Shown here in pieces: positions 25,890 to 33,698 of a stretch of 64,000 nt of DNA (positions within the stretch are counted from its first letter, which is position 1; each line of letters starts with the position of its first letter). A program made the translations under genes and the position numbers. This stretch comes from Caballeronia zhejiangensis. GTDB taxonomy: Bacteria > Pseudomonadota > Gammaproteobacteria > Burkholderiales > Burkholderiaceae. The stretch is from NCBI RefSeq assembly GCF_000698575.1, contig NZ_JFHD01000031.1:1-64000 (forward strand), in the 5' to 3' direction. The notes under the pieces were generated by a model. The model worked only from the letters and a program-made list of their open reading frames with translations. It had not been told where the DNA came from and did no database searches.

Positions 25890-26330
25890 TCAGAACGGTT
25901 TCCATTTCGTGATCGAGACGTGCGTGCCTTCGCCCGGCGCGGAGCGGATGTCGAATTCGTCGCACAGACGTTTGGCGCCGCCAAGCCCGAGCCCGAGGCC
26001 GCTGCCCGACGTGAATCCGTCGGAGAGCGCGCGCGGAATATCCGGAATGCCCGGACCATTGTCGACGAATTCGAGCTTGAGGCCACGGCGGCCGTTACGC
26101 TCGACGAGATAGCAATGCACGTCGCCGCCGCCGCCGTAGATGAGCGTGTTGCGTGCCAGCTCGCTCGCCGCCGTCACGAACTTCGTCTGGTCGATGAGAG
26201 ACAGGCCCTGCGAGACCGCCTTCTCGCGCACGAACTGGCGCAGCCGCACGATCTGCTCGTCGTTGCGGATCGGCAGCGTGTCGGGCGGCGACGAGGACGT
26301 CGGCGCGGCTGTGGAATTGAAGATCGTCAT
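25890..26330 (-). CDS. RsbT-like serine/threonine kinase (anti-sigma regulatory factor)
   Basis: A 146-residue GHKL kinase of the RsbT family. It has the intact N-box TAASELARNTLIYGG (Asn61), FVDNGPGI (88-95) and the glycine-rich lid SGLGLGLGGAKRL (110-122). Length and motif spacing match RsbT (about 133 residues), with a short serine- and proline-rich N-terminal extension. RsbT binds the RsbR-RsbS core in unstressed cells and is released after phosphorylating it, then activates a downstream phosphatase. It follows the RsbS-like gene by 21 bases in the operon, exactly the B. subtilis gene order. Proteobacteria lack sigma B, so the target of this kinase is probably a neighbouring operon product. 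Confidence 0.9.
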   Translation of the reverse strand: MTIFNSTAAPTSSSPPDTLPIRNDEQIVRLRQFVREKAVSQGLSLIDQTKFVTAASELARNTLIYGGGGDVHCYLVERNGRRGLKLEFVDNGPGIPDIPRALSDGFTSGSGLGLGLGGAKRLCDEFDIRSAPGEGTHVSITKWKPF

Positions 26331-26351
26331 GGAGTCGTGTGCATGCGGCCG

Positions 26352-26711
26352 TCAGGCCGTGCCGCCCTTCGAAAGGAGCGCCATGCCCTTCTCCACGTTC
26401 AGCGCCGTGCGTACGCCCGAAAGCGTGAGGCCGAGTTCGACGAGCGTGATCGCGACCGAAGGCTGCATGCCGACGACGACCGTCTCGGCATCGAGCACGC
26501 GCGCCATGGCGGCCGTGTTGCCGATCATGCGTCCGATGAACGAATCGACCACGTCGAGCGAGGAAATGTCGATCAGGACGCCGCGCGCGCCGTCTTTCAC
26601 GATGCGGCTCGTCAGATCGTCCTGCAGCGCGAGCGCGAGCCGGTCGTGCATGTCGACCTGAATGGTGACGAGCAGGAGCCTGCCCATCGTGAGAATCGGA
26701 ATGCGTTCCAT
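26352..26711 (-). CDS. RsbS-like STAS protein
   Basis: A 119-residue single STAS domain of the RsbS family, a core subunit of stressosomes. The conserved segment is IDISSLDVVDSFIGRMIG, and Ser57 in VDSF occupies the position of the regulatory serine phosphorylated by RsbT. The N-terminal MERIPILTMGRLLLVTIQ is a typical RsbS start. It lies between the RsbR-like and RsbT-like genes, the usual order. The protein is soluble and lacks a sensory domain, so sensing must come from the RsbR-like partner. Confidence 0.92.
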   Translation of the reverse strand: MERIPILTMGRLLLVTIQVDMHDRLALALQDDLTSRIVKDGARGVLIDISSLDVVDSFIGRMIGNTAAMARVLDAETVVVGMQPSVAITLVELGLTLSGVRTALNVEKGMALLSKGGTA

Positions 26712-26773
26712 CGCTTGAAACCCCGTTCAGTCGCGTTGCGTTCGATGCGTGCTTCGAATGGCGAAAGGCTGCG

Positions 26774-27691
26774 TCATTCCGCTTGCAGCGAATCGAAGCC
26801 GTCGCTTGCGCGGCTGCCGCGCGAGGCGTCCTGCGCGGATCCGGCCGTCACCGACTTGCCCGTGCGCTGCAGCGCGACGACGAACGCCGACGCGAGCGTC
26901 GCCTTGGTCGTGACGTTCGTGAGATTCACGCCGAGATGAACGATGGTCTGCGCGATCTGCGGACGAATACCGCTGATGATGCAGTCCGCGCCCATCAGAC
27001 GCGCCGCCGCGACCGTCTTCAGCAAGTGCTGCGCGACGAGCGTATCGACGGTCGGCACGCCGGTGATGTCGATGATCGAAATGGCCGCGCCCGTCTCGAC
27101 GATCTTCTGCAGCAGGTTTTCCATCACGACTTGCGTGCGCGCCGAATCGAGCGTGCCGATGAGAGGCAGCGCGAGAATGCCGTCCCACAACTGCACGACG
27201 GGCGTCGACAGTTCGAGCAGTTCCTGCTGCTGGCGCACGATGACCTGCTCGCGGCTCGCCTGGAACACTTCGGTCGTGAAGAGCCCGAGCTCGTCGAAGA
27301 GCGTGCTGATCGTCCAGGTGAGATCGGCGAGCGCGGGGGCATCGTTGACGAGCGTGTCGCGCAAACGCGCGAAGAGCGGCTGCTTGAGCGAGAACACGAA
27401 CATCGCGGTCTCGACGGGCGTGAAGCCCTGACGCGCACGCTGCGCCGACATTTCCGCGAGAAACGCGCGCACTTCCTGCCATGCGGACGATTTGAAATCG
27501 ACGCGTTCGGAGGCGCCGAGCGCCGTCACGAGAAGCGACGTGAACTGGCTGAACTGATTGCGCAGTTCCGCCTCGCCGACGAGGCCGCGCCGCGCCGCGA
27601 TGGCGTGCTGCTGCGCGAACCATTCCGCGAGCAATTGCTCCTGGTTGCTGGTGAACAGTTGGGCAAGCCGCGTTCCGCCGACCATTTCCAT
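26774..27691 (-). CDS. RsbR-like stressosome sensor protein
   Basis: A 305-residue RsbR paralogue. The N-terminal region (about 1-150) is an all-helical, globin-like sensory domain typical of RsbRA; the C-terminal STAS domain (about 160-275) has the linker LLELSTPVVQLWDGILALPL and the two regulatory positions Ser183 (in GTLDSARTQ) and Thr217 (in VDTLVAQ). A hydrophilic tail of about 30 residues follows the STAS domain. RsbR and RsbS build the large stressosome core that holds RsbT. It is the first gene of the operon, with a divergent permease gene 383 bases away, so the operon promoter should lie in that gap. The stimulus is unknown; no haem-ligand histidine is obvious. Confidence 0.9.
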   Translation of the reverse strand: MEMVGGTRLAQLFTSNQEQLLAEWFAQQHAIAARRGLVGEAELRNQFSQFTSLLVTALGASERVDFKSSAWQEVRAFLAEMSAQRARQGFTPVETAMFVFSLKQPLFARLRDTLVNDAPALADLTWTISTLFDELGLFTTEVFQASREQVIVRQQQELLELSTPVVQLWDGILALPLIGTLDSARTQVVMENLLQKIVETGAAISIIDITGVPTVDTLVAQHLLKTVAAARLMGADCIISGIRPQIAQTIVHLGVNLTNVTTKATLASAFVVALQRTGKSVTAGSAQDASRGSRASDGFDSLQAE

Positions 27692-28074
27692 GCCGAGATC
27701 CCCGTGCGAATGATGTTATTGGGCGCCAAGCCCTGGAAGCTGGATTGTTGCATCGCCGCGAAAGCTATCGAAATAAAGCAACGCGAAGCGCTCGGAATGT
27801 AGCACGCCATCCCAAAAATCGACAGTGCGACAAGCCTTGCGGCACAAGCGATTCGAGGATTTCTTCCGTTTGTCGCGATGTGCGCTGCGCCGAATCGGCA
27901 AATGCTGCCGTGTGCGCGCGATCGCATGGACAATATCGGTCAAATATCCTGAACAAAGTCAAGCGCGCGTCCGATGCCATGTATAGCGGCCCGAATATTT
28001 TTTCGGCCGTCGCGCGGTGCAATACTCGGGCGACCCACTCAACGTCATAGACATTCGAGCTTGCCGGAGCGCAC
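27692..28074. other. Divergent promoter region between rsbR-like and NCS2 permease genes
   Basis: This 383-base gap must hold the promoters of both the stressosome operon (minus) and the nucleobase permease gene (plus). It is more AT-rich than the surrounding genes. An imperfect hairpin with arms GGCCCGAA and TTCGGCC around TATTTT lies at 27988-28008, within the likely leader of the permease mRNA. I cannot assign -35 and -10 boxes with confidence, and no small gene or known riboswitch pattern is evident. Confidence 0.5.
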
Positions 28075-29445
28075 ATGGCCCAAACGATTCATCCCGTCGA
28101 CGAAGTGCTGCCCATCGGTCAGATGCTCGCGGTCGGCATTCAGCACGTACTCGTGATGTACGCGGGCGCGATCGCGGTGCCGCTCATCATCGGCGCAGCG
28201 CTCAAGCTGCCGAAGGAGCAGGTCGCGTTTCTGATCAGCTCGGACCTCTTCGCGTGCGGAGTCGTCACGCTGGTGCAGTGCATCGGCGTATGGAAATTCG
28301 GCATCCGCCTGCCGGTCATCATGGGCGTGAGCTTCGCGCCGGTCGGGCCGATGGTCGCGATGGCATCATCCGGTGCGGGCCTGCCGGCGATCTTCGGCGC
28401 GACCATCGCGGCGGGCGTGTTCGCGGTCCTGATCGCGCCGTTCTTCGGACGGCTGATGCGCTTCTTTCCGCCGATCGTCACGGGCACGATCATTCTGACG
28501 ATCGGCATGACGCTCTTTCCCGTCGCGATCAACTGGGCGGGCGGCGGACGCGGCGCACCGAATTTCGGCGAGCCGCGCAATCTGATGATCGCGGGCATCG
28601 TGCTGCTCGCGATTCTGCTCATCAACAAGTATCTGAAGGGCTTCGTCGCGAATATTTCGGTGTTGCTCGGCATGGCGATCGGCTTCGTGATCGCGTTGCC
28701 GCTCGGCTTCGTCGATTTCGCGGGCGTCGGTCAAGCCGCGTGGTTCGCGCCGGTGCGGCCGTTCGCGTTCGGTATGCCGGTCTTCGATGTCGCGGCGATC
28801 GCCTCGCTGTGTCTCGTGATGGTCGTCATCATGGTGGAATCGCTCGGTATGTTCCTCGCGCTCGGCGATCTCGCGATGCGCCCCGTTTCGCGCATCGATG
28901 CGACGCGCGGACTGCGCACCGATGGTCTCGGCACGGTGATCGGCGGCATCTTCAATACGTTTCCGCATTCGTCGTTTTCGCAGAACATCGGGCTCGTGGG
29001 CATTACGGGCGTCAAAAGCCGCTGGGTGGTCGCGGTGTCGGGCGTGATCCTGATCCTGCTCGGGCTGCTGCCGAAGCTCTCGAATCTGATTGCTTCGATA
29101 CCGGTGGTCGTGCTCGGCGGCGCGGGCATCGCGATGTTCGGCATGGTCGCGGCGACCGGCGTGAAGATCCTGAGCAAGGTCGATTTCGATAGCAAGAACA
29201 ACTTGCTCATCATCGCGATCAGTCTCGGCGTGGGCGTGATTCCGCTTGCCGCGCCGGCGTTCTTCGCGCACATGCCGGCGTGGGCGGGACCGCTGACGCA
29301 TAGCGGAATCACGCTCGCCGCGGTGTTCGCGATTCTGCTCAACGCGCTGTTCAATCGCGAGCGGGAAGCGGAGGACGTGGAGAAGGAGATCGCTGCGGAG
29401 ATGCCTTTGAGCTTGCGGCAGGGGGATGTGGATGTGCGGGAGTGA
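28075..29445 (+). CDS. NCS2-family purine/xanthine permease
   Basis: A 456-residue inner-membrane nucleobase transporter with about 14 hydrophobic segments. The NCS2 signature is visible as FSQNIGLVGITGVKSR, and GVSFAPVGPM and the Glu-containing MVESLGMFLALGD segment fit the substrate-binding helices. Family members (XanP, UacT, PbuX, UraA) import xanthine, uric acid or uracil with protons or sodium; this sequence looks closer to the xanthine/urate branch. It is transcribed alone, divergently from the stressosome operon. No catabolic purine genes are nearby to narrow the substrate. Confidence 0.92.
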   Translation: MAQTIHPVDEVLPIGQMLAVGIQHVLVMYAGAIAVPLIIGAALKLPKEQVAFLISSDLFACGVVTLVQCIGVWKFGIRLPVIMGVSFAPVGPMVAMASSGAGLPAIFGATIAAGVFAVLIAPFFGRLMRFFPPIVTGTIILTIGMTLFPVAINWAGGGRGAPNFGEPRNLMIAGIVLLAILLINKYLKGFVANISVLLGMAIGFVIALPLGFVDFAGVGQAAWFAPVRPFAFGMPVFDVAAIASLCLVMVVIMVESLGMFLALGDLAMRPVSRIDATRGLRTDGLGTVIGGIFNTFPHSSFSQNIGLVGITGVKSRWVVAVSGVILILLGLLPKLSNLIASIPVVVLGGAGIAMFGMVAATGVKILSKVDFDSKNNLLIIAISLGVGVIPLAAPAFFAHMPAWAGPLTHSGITLAAVFAILLNALFNREREAEDVEKEIAAEMPLSLRQGDVDVRE

Positions 29446-29518
29446 GCGAGTTGCCGGAGATCCGGCCGCTGGCGCCACGCAAGCGGCTTGCAATCGCTCG
29501 CGCGCAACCGCGCCTTAC

Positions 29519-29928
29519 CTAACCGCAAGGGCTTTGGGCCGGGATGAATTCGACCAGAACCTGGAAGCGCTCCGAATCGGGGACATTTGGAACGGTAGGC
29601 CAAATCTCATAGTCGACCTCGATACGCCTCTCTTCGACGCCGAGCGCACGAAGATAGCTAACGACGGATTCAACGCGCTTTTTTGTGACCGCCGTTCCGT
29701 CTCGTCGCCCTTTTCAAAATAGCCATAGAGAACAACAATGTCAGTCCGCGCGACGCTGTTGTTAGCGTCGACGAGCGTGCGCGCCAGATCAACTCGATGG
29801 CGATTTGACACCGACAAGTTGTCCGCGTCGAATTTGATCGATTGGATCCCGCGGAATTCATCTGGGTCATTTTTCTGTCGGTAACGATTCACCGCCCGTA
29901 CATGAAATGCAGGCGCAAGCGCACGCAT
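29519..29928 (-). pseudogene. Frameshifted OmpA-like domain gene
   Basis: A minus-strand frame starting at an ATG at 29928 reads through IKFDADNLSVSNRHRVDLAR and VVLYGYFEKGDETERRSQK. At a run of six T on the plus strand (29679-29684) the frame is lost. Adding one base there restores KRVESVVSYLRALGVEERRI and a continuation with WPTVPNVPDSERFQVLVEFI to a stop at 29519. The repaired sequence has the spacing of an OmpA C-terminal peptidoglycan-binding domain (helix with RVESVVSYLRALGV, then a YEIWP region), though divergent. No signal peptide is visible. It may be a decayed gene, a slippage-controlled gene or a homopolymer sequencing error. Confidence 0.55.
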
Positions 29929-29983
29929 CCACACGCCGCAACTCCACTACCATACGAGGAACGCCAACCCGCCGCCGACACCG

Positions 29984-30808
29984 ATGCGCGAAGTCCTCTG
30001 GATCGCCCTGCTCGCCATAGCGCTGGTCTACACGATCGCGCTCGCGGGCCTGTATTGGCTGCAAGGAAGGCTCGTCTATCCGCTCGAACAGATCGAAGCC
30101 TTCAAGAACGCCGATGTGGAAGCGCGCACCGAAGCAGTCGTCATCAGAACCGATGACGGCCTCGACCTGACCATGCGCTACAAAGCGCCGCCCGACGACG
30201 ACGCGCCCACGGTCATCCTCTTTCACGGCAATGGCGAAGACCTTTTCCAGCGCGGTCATGTTGCATTGGAGATGATCGAAGCGGGCTATGGCGTGCTGGT
30301 CGCCGAATATCGCGGCTACGGCGGCAATCCCGGCAGGCCGCACGAAGCCGGCCTTTACGCCGATGCGCGCGCCGCCTACGCCTACGCCGCGGCGCGTTCA
30401 CGCAACATCGTGCTGCACGGTTATTCGCTCGGCTCGGGTGTCGCCGTGCAGCTTGCAAGCGTCGCGAAGATCCATGCGCTGATGCTCGAAGCGCCGTTCA
30501 CGAGCATCGTCGATGTCGCCGCGAAACGCTTCCGGCTCTTTCCCGTGCGGCTGCTCGCACGCGATCGCTACGAAAGCCTCGCGAAAATCGCATCGATCGA
30601 TGCGCCGCTCTTGATCTACGGCGGCACGAAAGACGGCGTGATTCCGCCCGAACACTTCCAGCGTCTCTTCGATGCAGCACGCGGCGACAAGCGTCTCGCG
30701 CTCATCGAAGACGCCGATCATCTCGACGTTTGGACGATGGGCGGCCGCGAACACGCGATGCAATTCCTCGCGTCGCTGCAACCGACGCGCGACACGCTGC
30801 AAGCCTAA
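29984..30808 (+). CDS. Membrane-anchored alpha/beta hydrolase
   Basis: A 274-residue serine hydrolase with one N-terminal transmembrane anchor (about residues 5-27). The fold landmarks are the oxyanion segment ILFHGNGED (78-86), the nucleophile elbow LHGYSLGSG (Ser148), the acid in YGGTKDGVIPP and the catalytic His in EDADHLDVW. It resembles the ABHD13/BEM46 group of membrane-tethered esterases, whose bacterial substrates are unknown. The stop codon overlaps that of the convergent exonuclease III gene (CTAA). The start at 29984 gives the membrane anchor directly. Confidence 0.87.
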   Translation: MREVLWIALLAIALVYTIALAGLYWLQGRLVYPLEQIEAFKNADVEARTEAVVIRTDDGLDLTMRYKAPPDDDAPTVILFHGNGEDLFQRGHVALEMIEAGYGVLVAEYRGYGGNPGRPHEAGLYADARAAYAYAAARSRNIVLHGYSLGSGVAVQLASVAKIHALMLEAPFTSIVDVAAKRFRLFPVRLLARDRYESLAKIASIDAPLLIYGGTKDGVIPPEHFQRLFDAARGDKRLALIEDADHLDVWTMGGREHAMQFLASLQPTRDTLQA

Positions 30809-31602
30809 GCCGATTTCTTGCGCGTGCGCCCGAGCTTGAGCGTGACCCACGCCGGCGCATGATCGCTCGCATGCGGCTCGCCGCGCACCCATTTGTCGAC
30901 GCCCGCCGCCTCCAGCTTCTTCGCGAGATCCTTGCTAAGAAGGATGTGATCGATGCGCAAGCCGGAATTCGTCTGCCAATGATTGCGGAAGTAATCCCAG
31001 AACGTATAGATGCGCTCATCGGGAAACTTCTGCTTCAGCGCATCGGTCCAGCCTTGCGCGAGCAAATCCGCGTAGGCCGCGCGGCTCTCCGGCTGCAACA
31101 GCGCGTCCTTCAGCCACGAGCGCGTGTTGTAGATGTCGTCATCGGTCGGCACGACGTTGTAATCGCCCGCGAGCACGACGGGATGTCCGCTATCGAGCAA
31201 CATCTTCGCATGCGCGTTGAAGCGCGCGAACCATTCGAGCTTGTAATCGAACTTCGGGCCGGGCTGCGGATTGCCGTTCGGAAGATAAAGACAGCCGATC
31301 AGCAAGCCGCCCACGGCCGCCTCGATATAACGGCTATGCGTATCGTCTTCGTAACCCGGCAGCCCGCGCCGGCTCAGCACCGGCTCCGCGTCTTTCGCGA
31401 GAATCGCCACGCCGTTCCACGATTGCTGCCCATGCCATAGCGCGCCGTAGCCCGCGTTCGCGATCGCGTCGGCGGGAAACTGCGCGTCGGTCGCTTTCAG
31501 TTCCTGCAGGCAGACGATATCGGGCGATTCGCGTTCGAGCCATGTCAGCAAGGCGTCGAGCCGCGGACGGATGCCGTTGATGTTGAAGGTCGCGATTTTC
31601 AC
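30805..31602 (-). CDS. xth: Exodeoxyribonuclease III
   Basis: A 265-residue AP endonuclease/3'-5' exonuclease for base-excision repair. It starts MKIATFNINGIRPRLDALL and has the catalytic Glu34 in CLQELKATD, LAGDYNVVP, the Asn-containing region LRIDHILLS and the final SDHAPAWVTL with the Asp-His pair. I use the GTG start at 31602, which has GGAG nine bases upstream and the classic ExoIII N-terminus; an ATG five codons earlier lacks a ribosome binding site. It is monocistronic and convergent with the hydrolase gene. No SOS box is evident in front of it. Confidence 0.95.
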   Translation of the reverse strand: MKIATFNINGIRPRLDALLTWLERESPDIVCLQELKATDAQFPADAIANAGYGALWHGQQSWNGVAILAKDAEPVLSRRGLPGYEDDTHSRYIEAAVGGLLIGCLYLPNGNPQPGPKFDYKLEWFARFNAHAKMLLDSGHPVVLAGDYNVVPTDDDIYNTRSWLKDALLQPESRAAYADLLAQGWTDALKQKFPDERIYTFWDYFRNHWQTNSGLRIDHILLSKDLAKKLEAAGVDKWVRGEPHASDHAPAWVTLKLGRTRKKSA

Positions 31603-31685
31603 TCGGCGTCTCTCCATCGGTGGATCGGGATCGATGCTACACGCGTCGCAGTTTGCGTGCCGCGTCGCGAACCACGCCGGGAGAT

Positions 31686-32690
31686 TCAGCGCTTCTCGCT
31701 GTCGAGATGCGCCATCTGCACGGCCTCGTAGCGATCGCCCGCCGCCGCGCCCTTCGGCACCGCCGCTTCGATCGCGGCGAGGTCATCCTTCGTGAGCGCG
31801 ACATCGAGCGCCCCGAGCGATTCCGTCAGCCGGTCGCGACGGCGCGCGCCGACGACAGGCACGATGTCATCGCCCTGCGCGAGCACCCACGCGATCGCGA
31901 TCTGCGCGACGCTCACGCCCTTTGCATCGGCGATCTTGCGCAACGCATCGACGAGCGCGAGATTGCGTTCGACGTTGCCTTGCTGAAAGCGCGGACTGTT
32001 CGCGCGCCAGTCGCCGGATTGCGCGGCGTCGCGGCTCCAGTGTCCGCTGATGAGTCCGCGCGACAGCACGCCGTACGCCGTGATGCCGATGCCGAGTTCG
32101 CGGCATGCCGGAAGAATCGATTCCTCGAGGCCGCGCGAAATCAGCGAGTATTCGATCTGCAGATCGCACACCGCATGCACGGCGGCGGCACGGCGAATCG
32201 TGTCCGCGCCGACTTCCGACAATCCGACGTGGCGCACATAGCCCGCGTCGATCATCTCGGCGATCGCGCCGACGGTGTCTTCGACCGGCACGTTCGCATC
32301 GAGGCGCGCGGGCCGATAAATGTCGATATGTTCGACGCCGAGCCGCTGCAATGTATACGCGAGCGAATTCTTCACGGCGACGGGCCGTCCATCGAACGCG
32401 ATGAACCGGCCGGCCGGATCGCGCATGCCGCCGAATTTCACGCTGAGAATCGCCGCATCGCGGCGTGAAGGCGGCGCGCTTCTCAACGCTTCGCCGATCA
32501 GCATTTCGTTGTGCCCCATGCCGTAGAAGTCGCCGGTGTCGAGCAGCGTCACGCCCGCTTCGAGGGCCGCGTGTATCGTCGCGATGCTCTCCGCGCGATC
32601 CGACGGCCCGTACATGCCCGACATGCCCATGCATCCGAGGCCGATCGCCGACGATTGCGGTCCGTTCTTTCCGAGCTTGCGTTGTTCCAT
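31686..32690 (-). CDS. Aldo/keto reductase
   Basis: A 334-residue NADPH-dependent reductase of the AKR13-like group. Three tetrad residues are present: Asp51 and Tyr56 in LLDTGDFYG and Lys85 in LSVKFGG. The usual catalytic His is replaced: the HIDIYRPARLD segment has Ala128 where YYQHR-type enzymes have His. The NADPH-binding end AIEAAVPKGAAAGDRY is present. AAGGAG lies before the ATG. It is divergent from a LysR regulator gene 108 bases away, which probably controls it. Such enzymes reduce quinones, aldehydes or sugar-like ketones; the substrate is unknown. Confidence 0.9.
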   Translation of the reverse strand: MEQRKLGKNGPQSSAIGLGCMGMSGMYGPSDRAESIATIHAALEAGVTLLDTGDFYGMGHNEMLIGEALRSAPPSRRDAAILSVKFGGMRDPAGRFIAFDGRPVAVKNSLAYTLQRLGVEHIDIYRPARLDANVPVEDTVGAIAEMIDAGYVRHVGLSEVGADTIRRAAAVHAVCDLQIEYSLISRGLEESILPACRELGIGITAYGVLSRGLISGHWSRDAAQSGDWRANSPRFQQGNVERNLALVDALRKIADAKGVSVAQIAIAWVLAQGDDIVPVVGARRRDRLTESLGALDVALTKDDLAAIEAAVPKGAAAGDRYEAVQMAHLDSEKR

Positions 32691-32718
32691 GTTCGTTCTC
32701 TCCTTGAAGAATGGAGAC

Positions 32719-32750
32719 GATTATGGGAGCAAACCTCGCGTGCGATAATC
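32719..32750. promoter_or_regulatory. Inverted repeat between AKR and LysR genes
   Basis: GATTAT (32719-32724) and ATAATC (32745-32750) face each other across 20 bases in the 108-base divergent gap. The arrangement suits a LysR-type regulator controlling both genes, although the spacer is longer than the usual T-N11-A core. Confidence 0.3.
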
Positions 32751-32798
32751 CGCCTCAATCCGAATGGGCTGTGCGCCCCAGCGAACAATGGGTGAGAG

Positions 32799-33692
32799 AT
32801 GAGCGAACCGGATTTGTCGGATCTTCACGCGTTTCTGGCCGTCGCGCGGTCGCGTGGCTTCAGGCAGGCGGCGCTGTTGCGCGGCGTGTCGGCGTCGTCG
32901 CTGAGCGAGGCCATACGCAGGCTCGAAACGCGTCTGGGCGTGCGGCTTTTGAATCGCACGACGCGCAGCGTCACGCCGACCGAAGCGGGCGAGCGGCTCA
33001 TCGAACGCCTCGGGCCCGCGTTCGCGGAAATCGCGGGCGCGCTCGATGCCGTCAACGGCTTTCGCGACAGCCCGACCGGCACGTTGCGCCTGAACGTCCC
33101 GCGCATCGTGTCACGCGAGATCCTGCCGCCAATCGTCGCGCGTTTTCTGACGGCGCATCCGGGCATCAAGCTGGAGATCAGCGCAACCGATACCTTCATC
33201 GACGTGCTCGCCGCCGGTTTCGATGCGGGCATCCGTTATGACGAGCGCATCGAGCGCGACATGATCGCCGTGCCGATCGGGCCGCGCACGCAACGCTTCG
33301 TCGCGGTGGCGTCGCCGGCTTATCTCGCGGCGCACGGCGAGCCGAAGCATCCGCGCGAACTCGTGAATCACGCGTGCATCGGGCATCGTTTCGATAGCGG
33401 CGTGCTGGCCGTGTGGGAATTCATGCGCGGCAAGGAAACGATACGCATCGCGCCGGAAGGACCGCTCGTCACGTCGTCGATCGAGATCAGCCGAAGCGCG
33501 GCCATCGCGGGATTGGGCCTCGTCTATACGTTCGACGAGTTCGTGCGCGCGGCCATCGACGATGGCGCGCTCGTGCCCGTGCTCAAACCGTGGTGGCAGA
33601 GTTTCACCGGGCCGCGTCTCTATTATCCGAGCCGCGCGCACATGCCGGGGCCGTTGCGCGCGTTCATCGACTTCATTCGCGCGGGGAATTGA
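32799..33692 (+). CDS. LysR-type transcriptional regulator
   Basis: A 297-residue LysR regulator. The N-terminal winged helix-turn-helix is LSDLHAFLAVARSRGFRQAA with the recognition helix SASSLSEAIRRLETRLGVRL; the effector domain starts near residue 92 (TGTLRLNVPRIVSREILPP). It belongs to the CrgA/AaeR-like subgroup, judged by SLSEAIRRLE and NRTTRSVTPTEAGERL. It is divergent from the aldo/keto reductase gene, its most likely target. Its stop codon falls in the palindrome TGAGCGCGCTCA shared with the convergent transporter gene. Confidence 0.92.
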   Translation: MSEPDLSDLHAFLAVARSRGFRQAALLRGVSASSLSEAIRRLETRLGVRLLNRTTRSVTPTEAGERLIERLGPAFAEIAGALDAVNGFRDSPTGTLRLNVPRIVSREILPPIVARFLTAHPGIKLEISATDTFIDVLAAGFDAGIRYDERIERDMIAVPIGPRTQRFVAVASPAYLAAHGEPKHPRELVNHACIGHRFDSGVLAVWEFMRGKETIRIAPEGPLVTSSIEISRSAAIAGLGLVYTFDEFVRAAIDDGALVPVLKPWWQSFTGPRLYYPSRAHMPGPLRAFIDFIRAGN

Positions 33693-33698
33693 GCGCGC

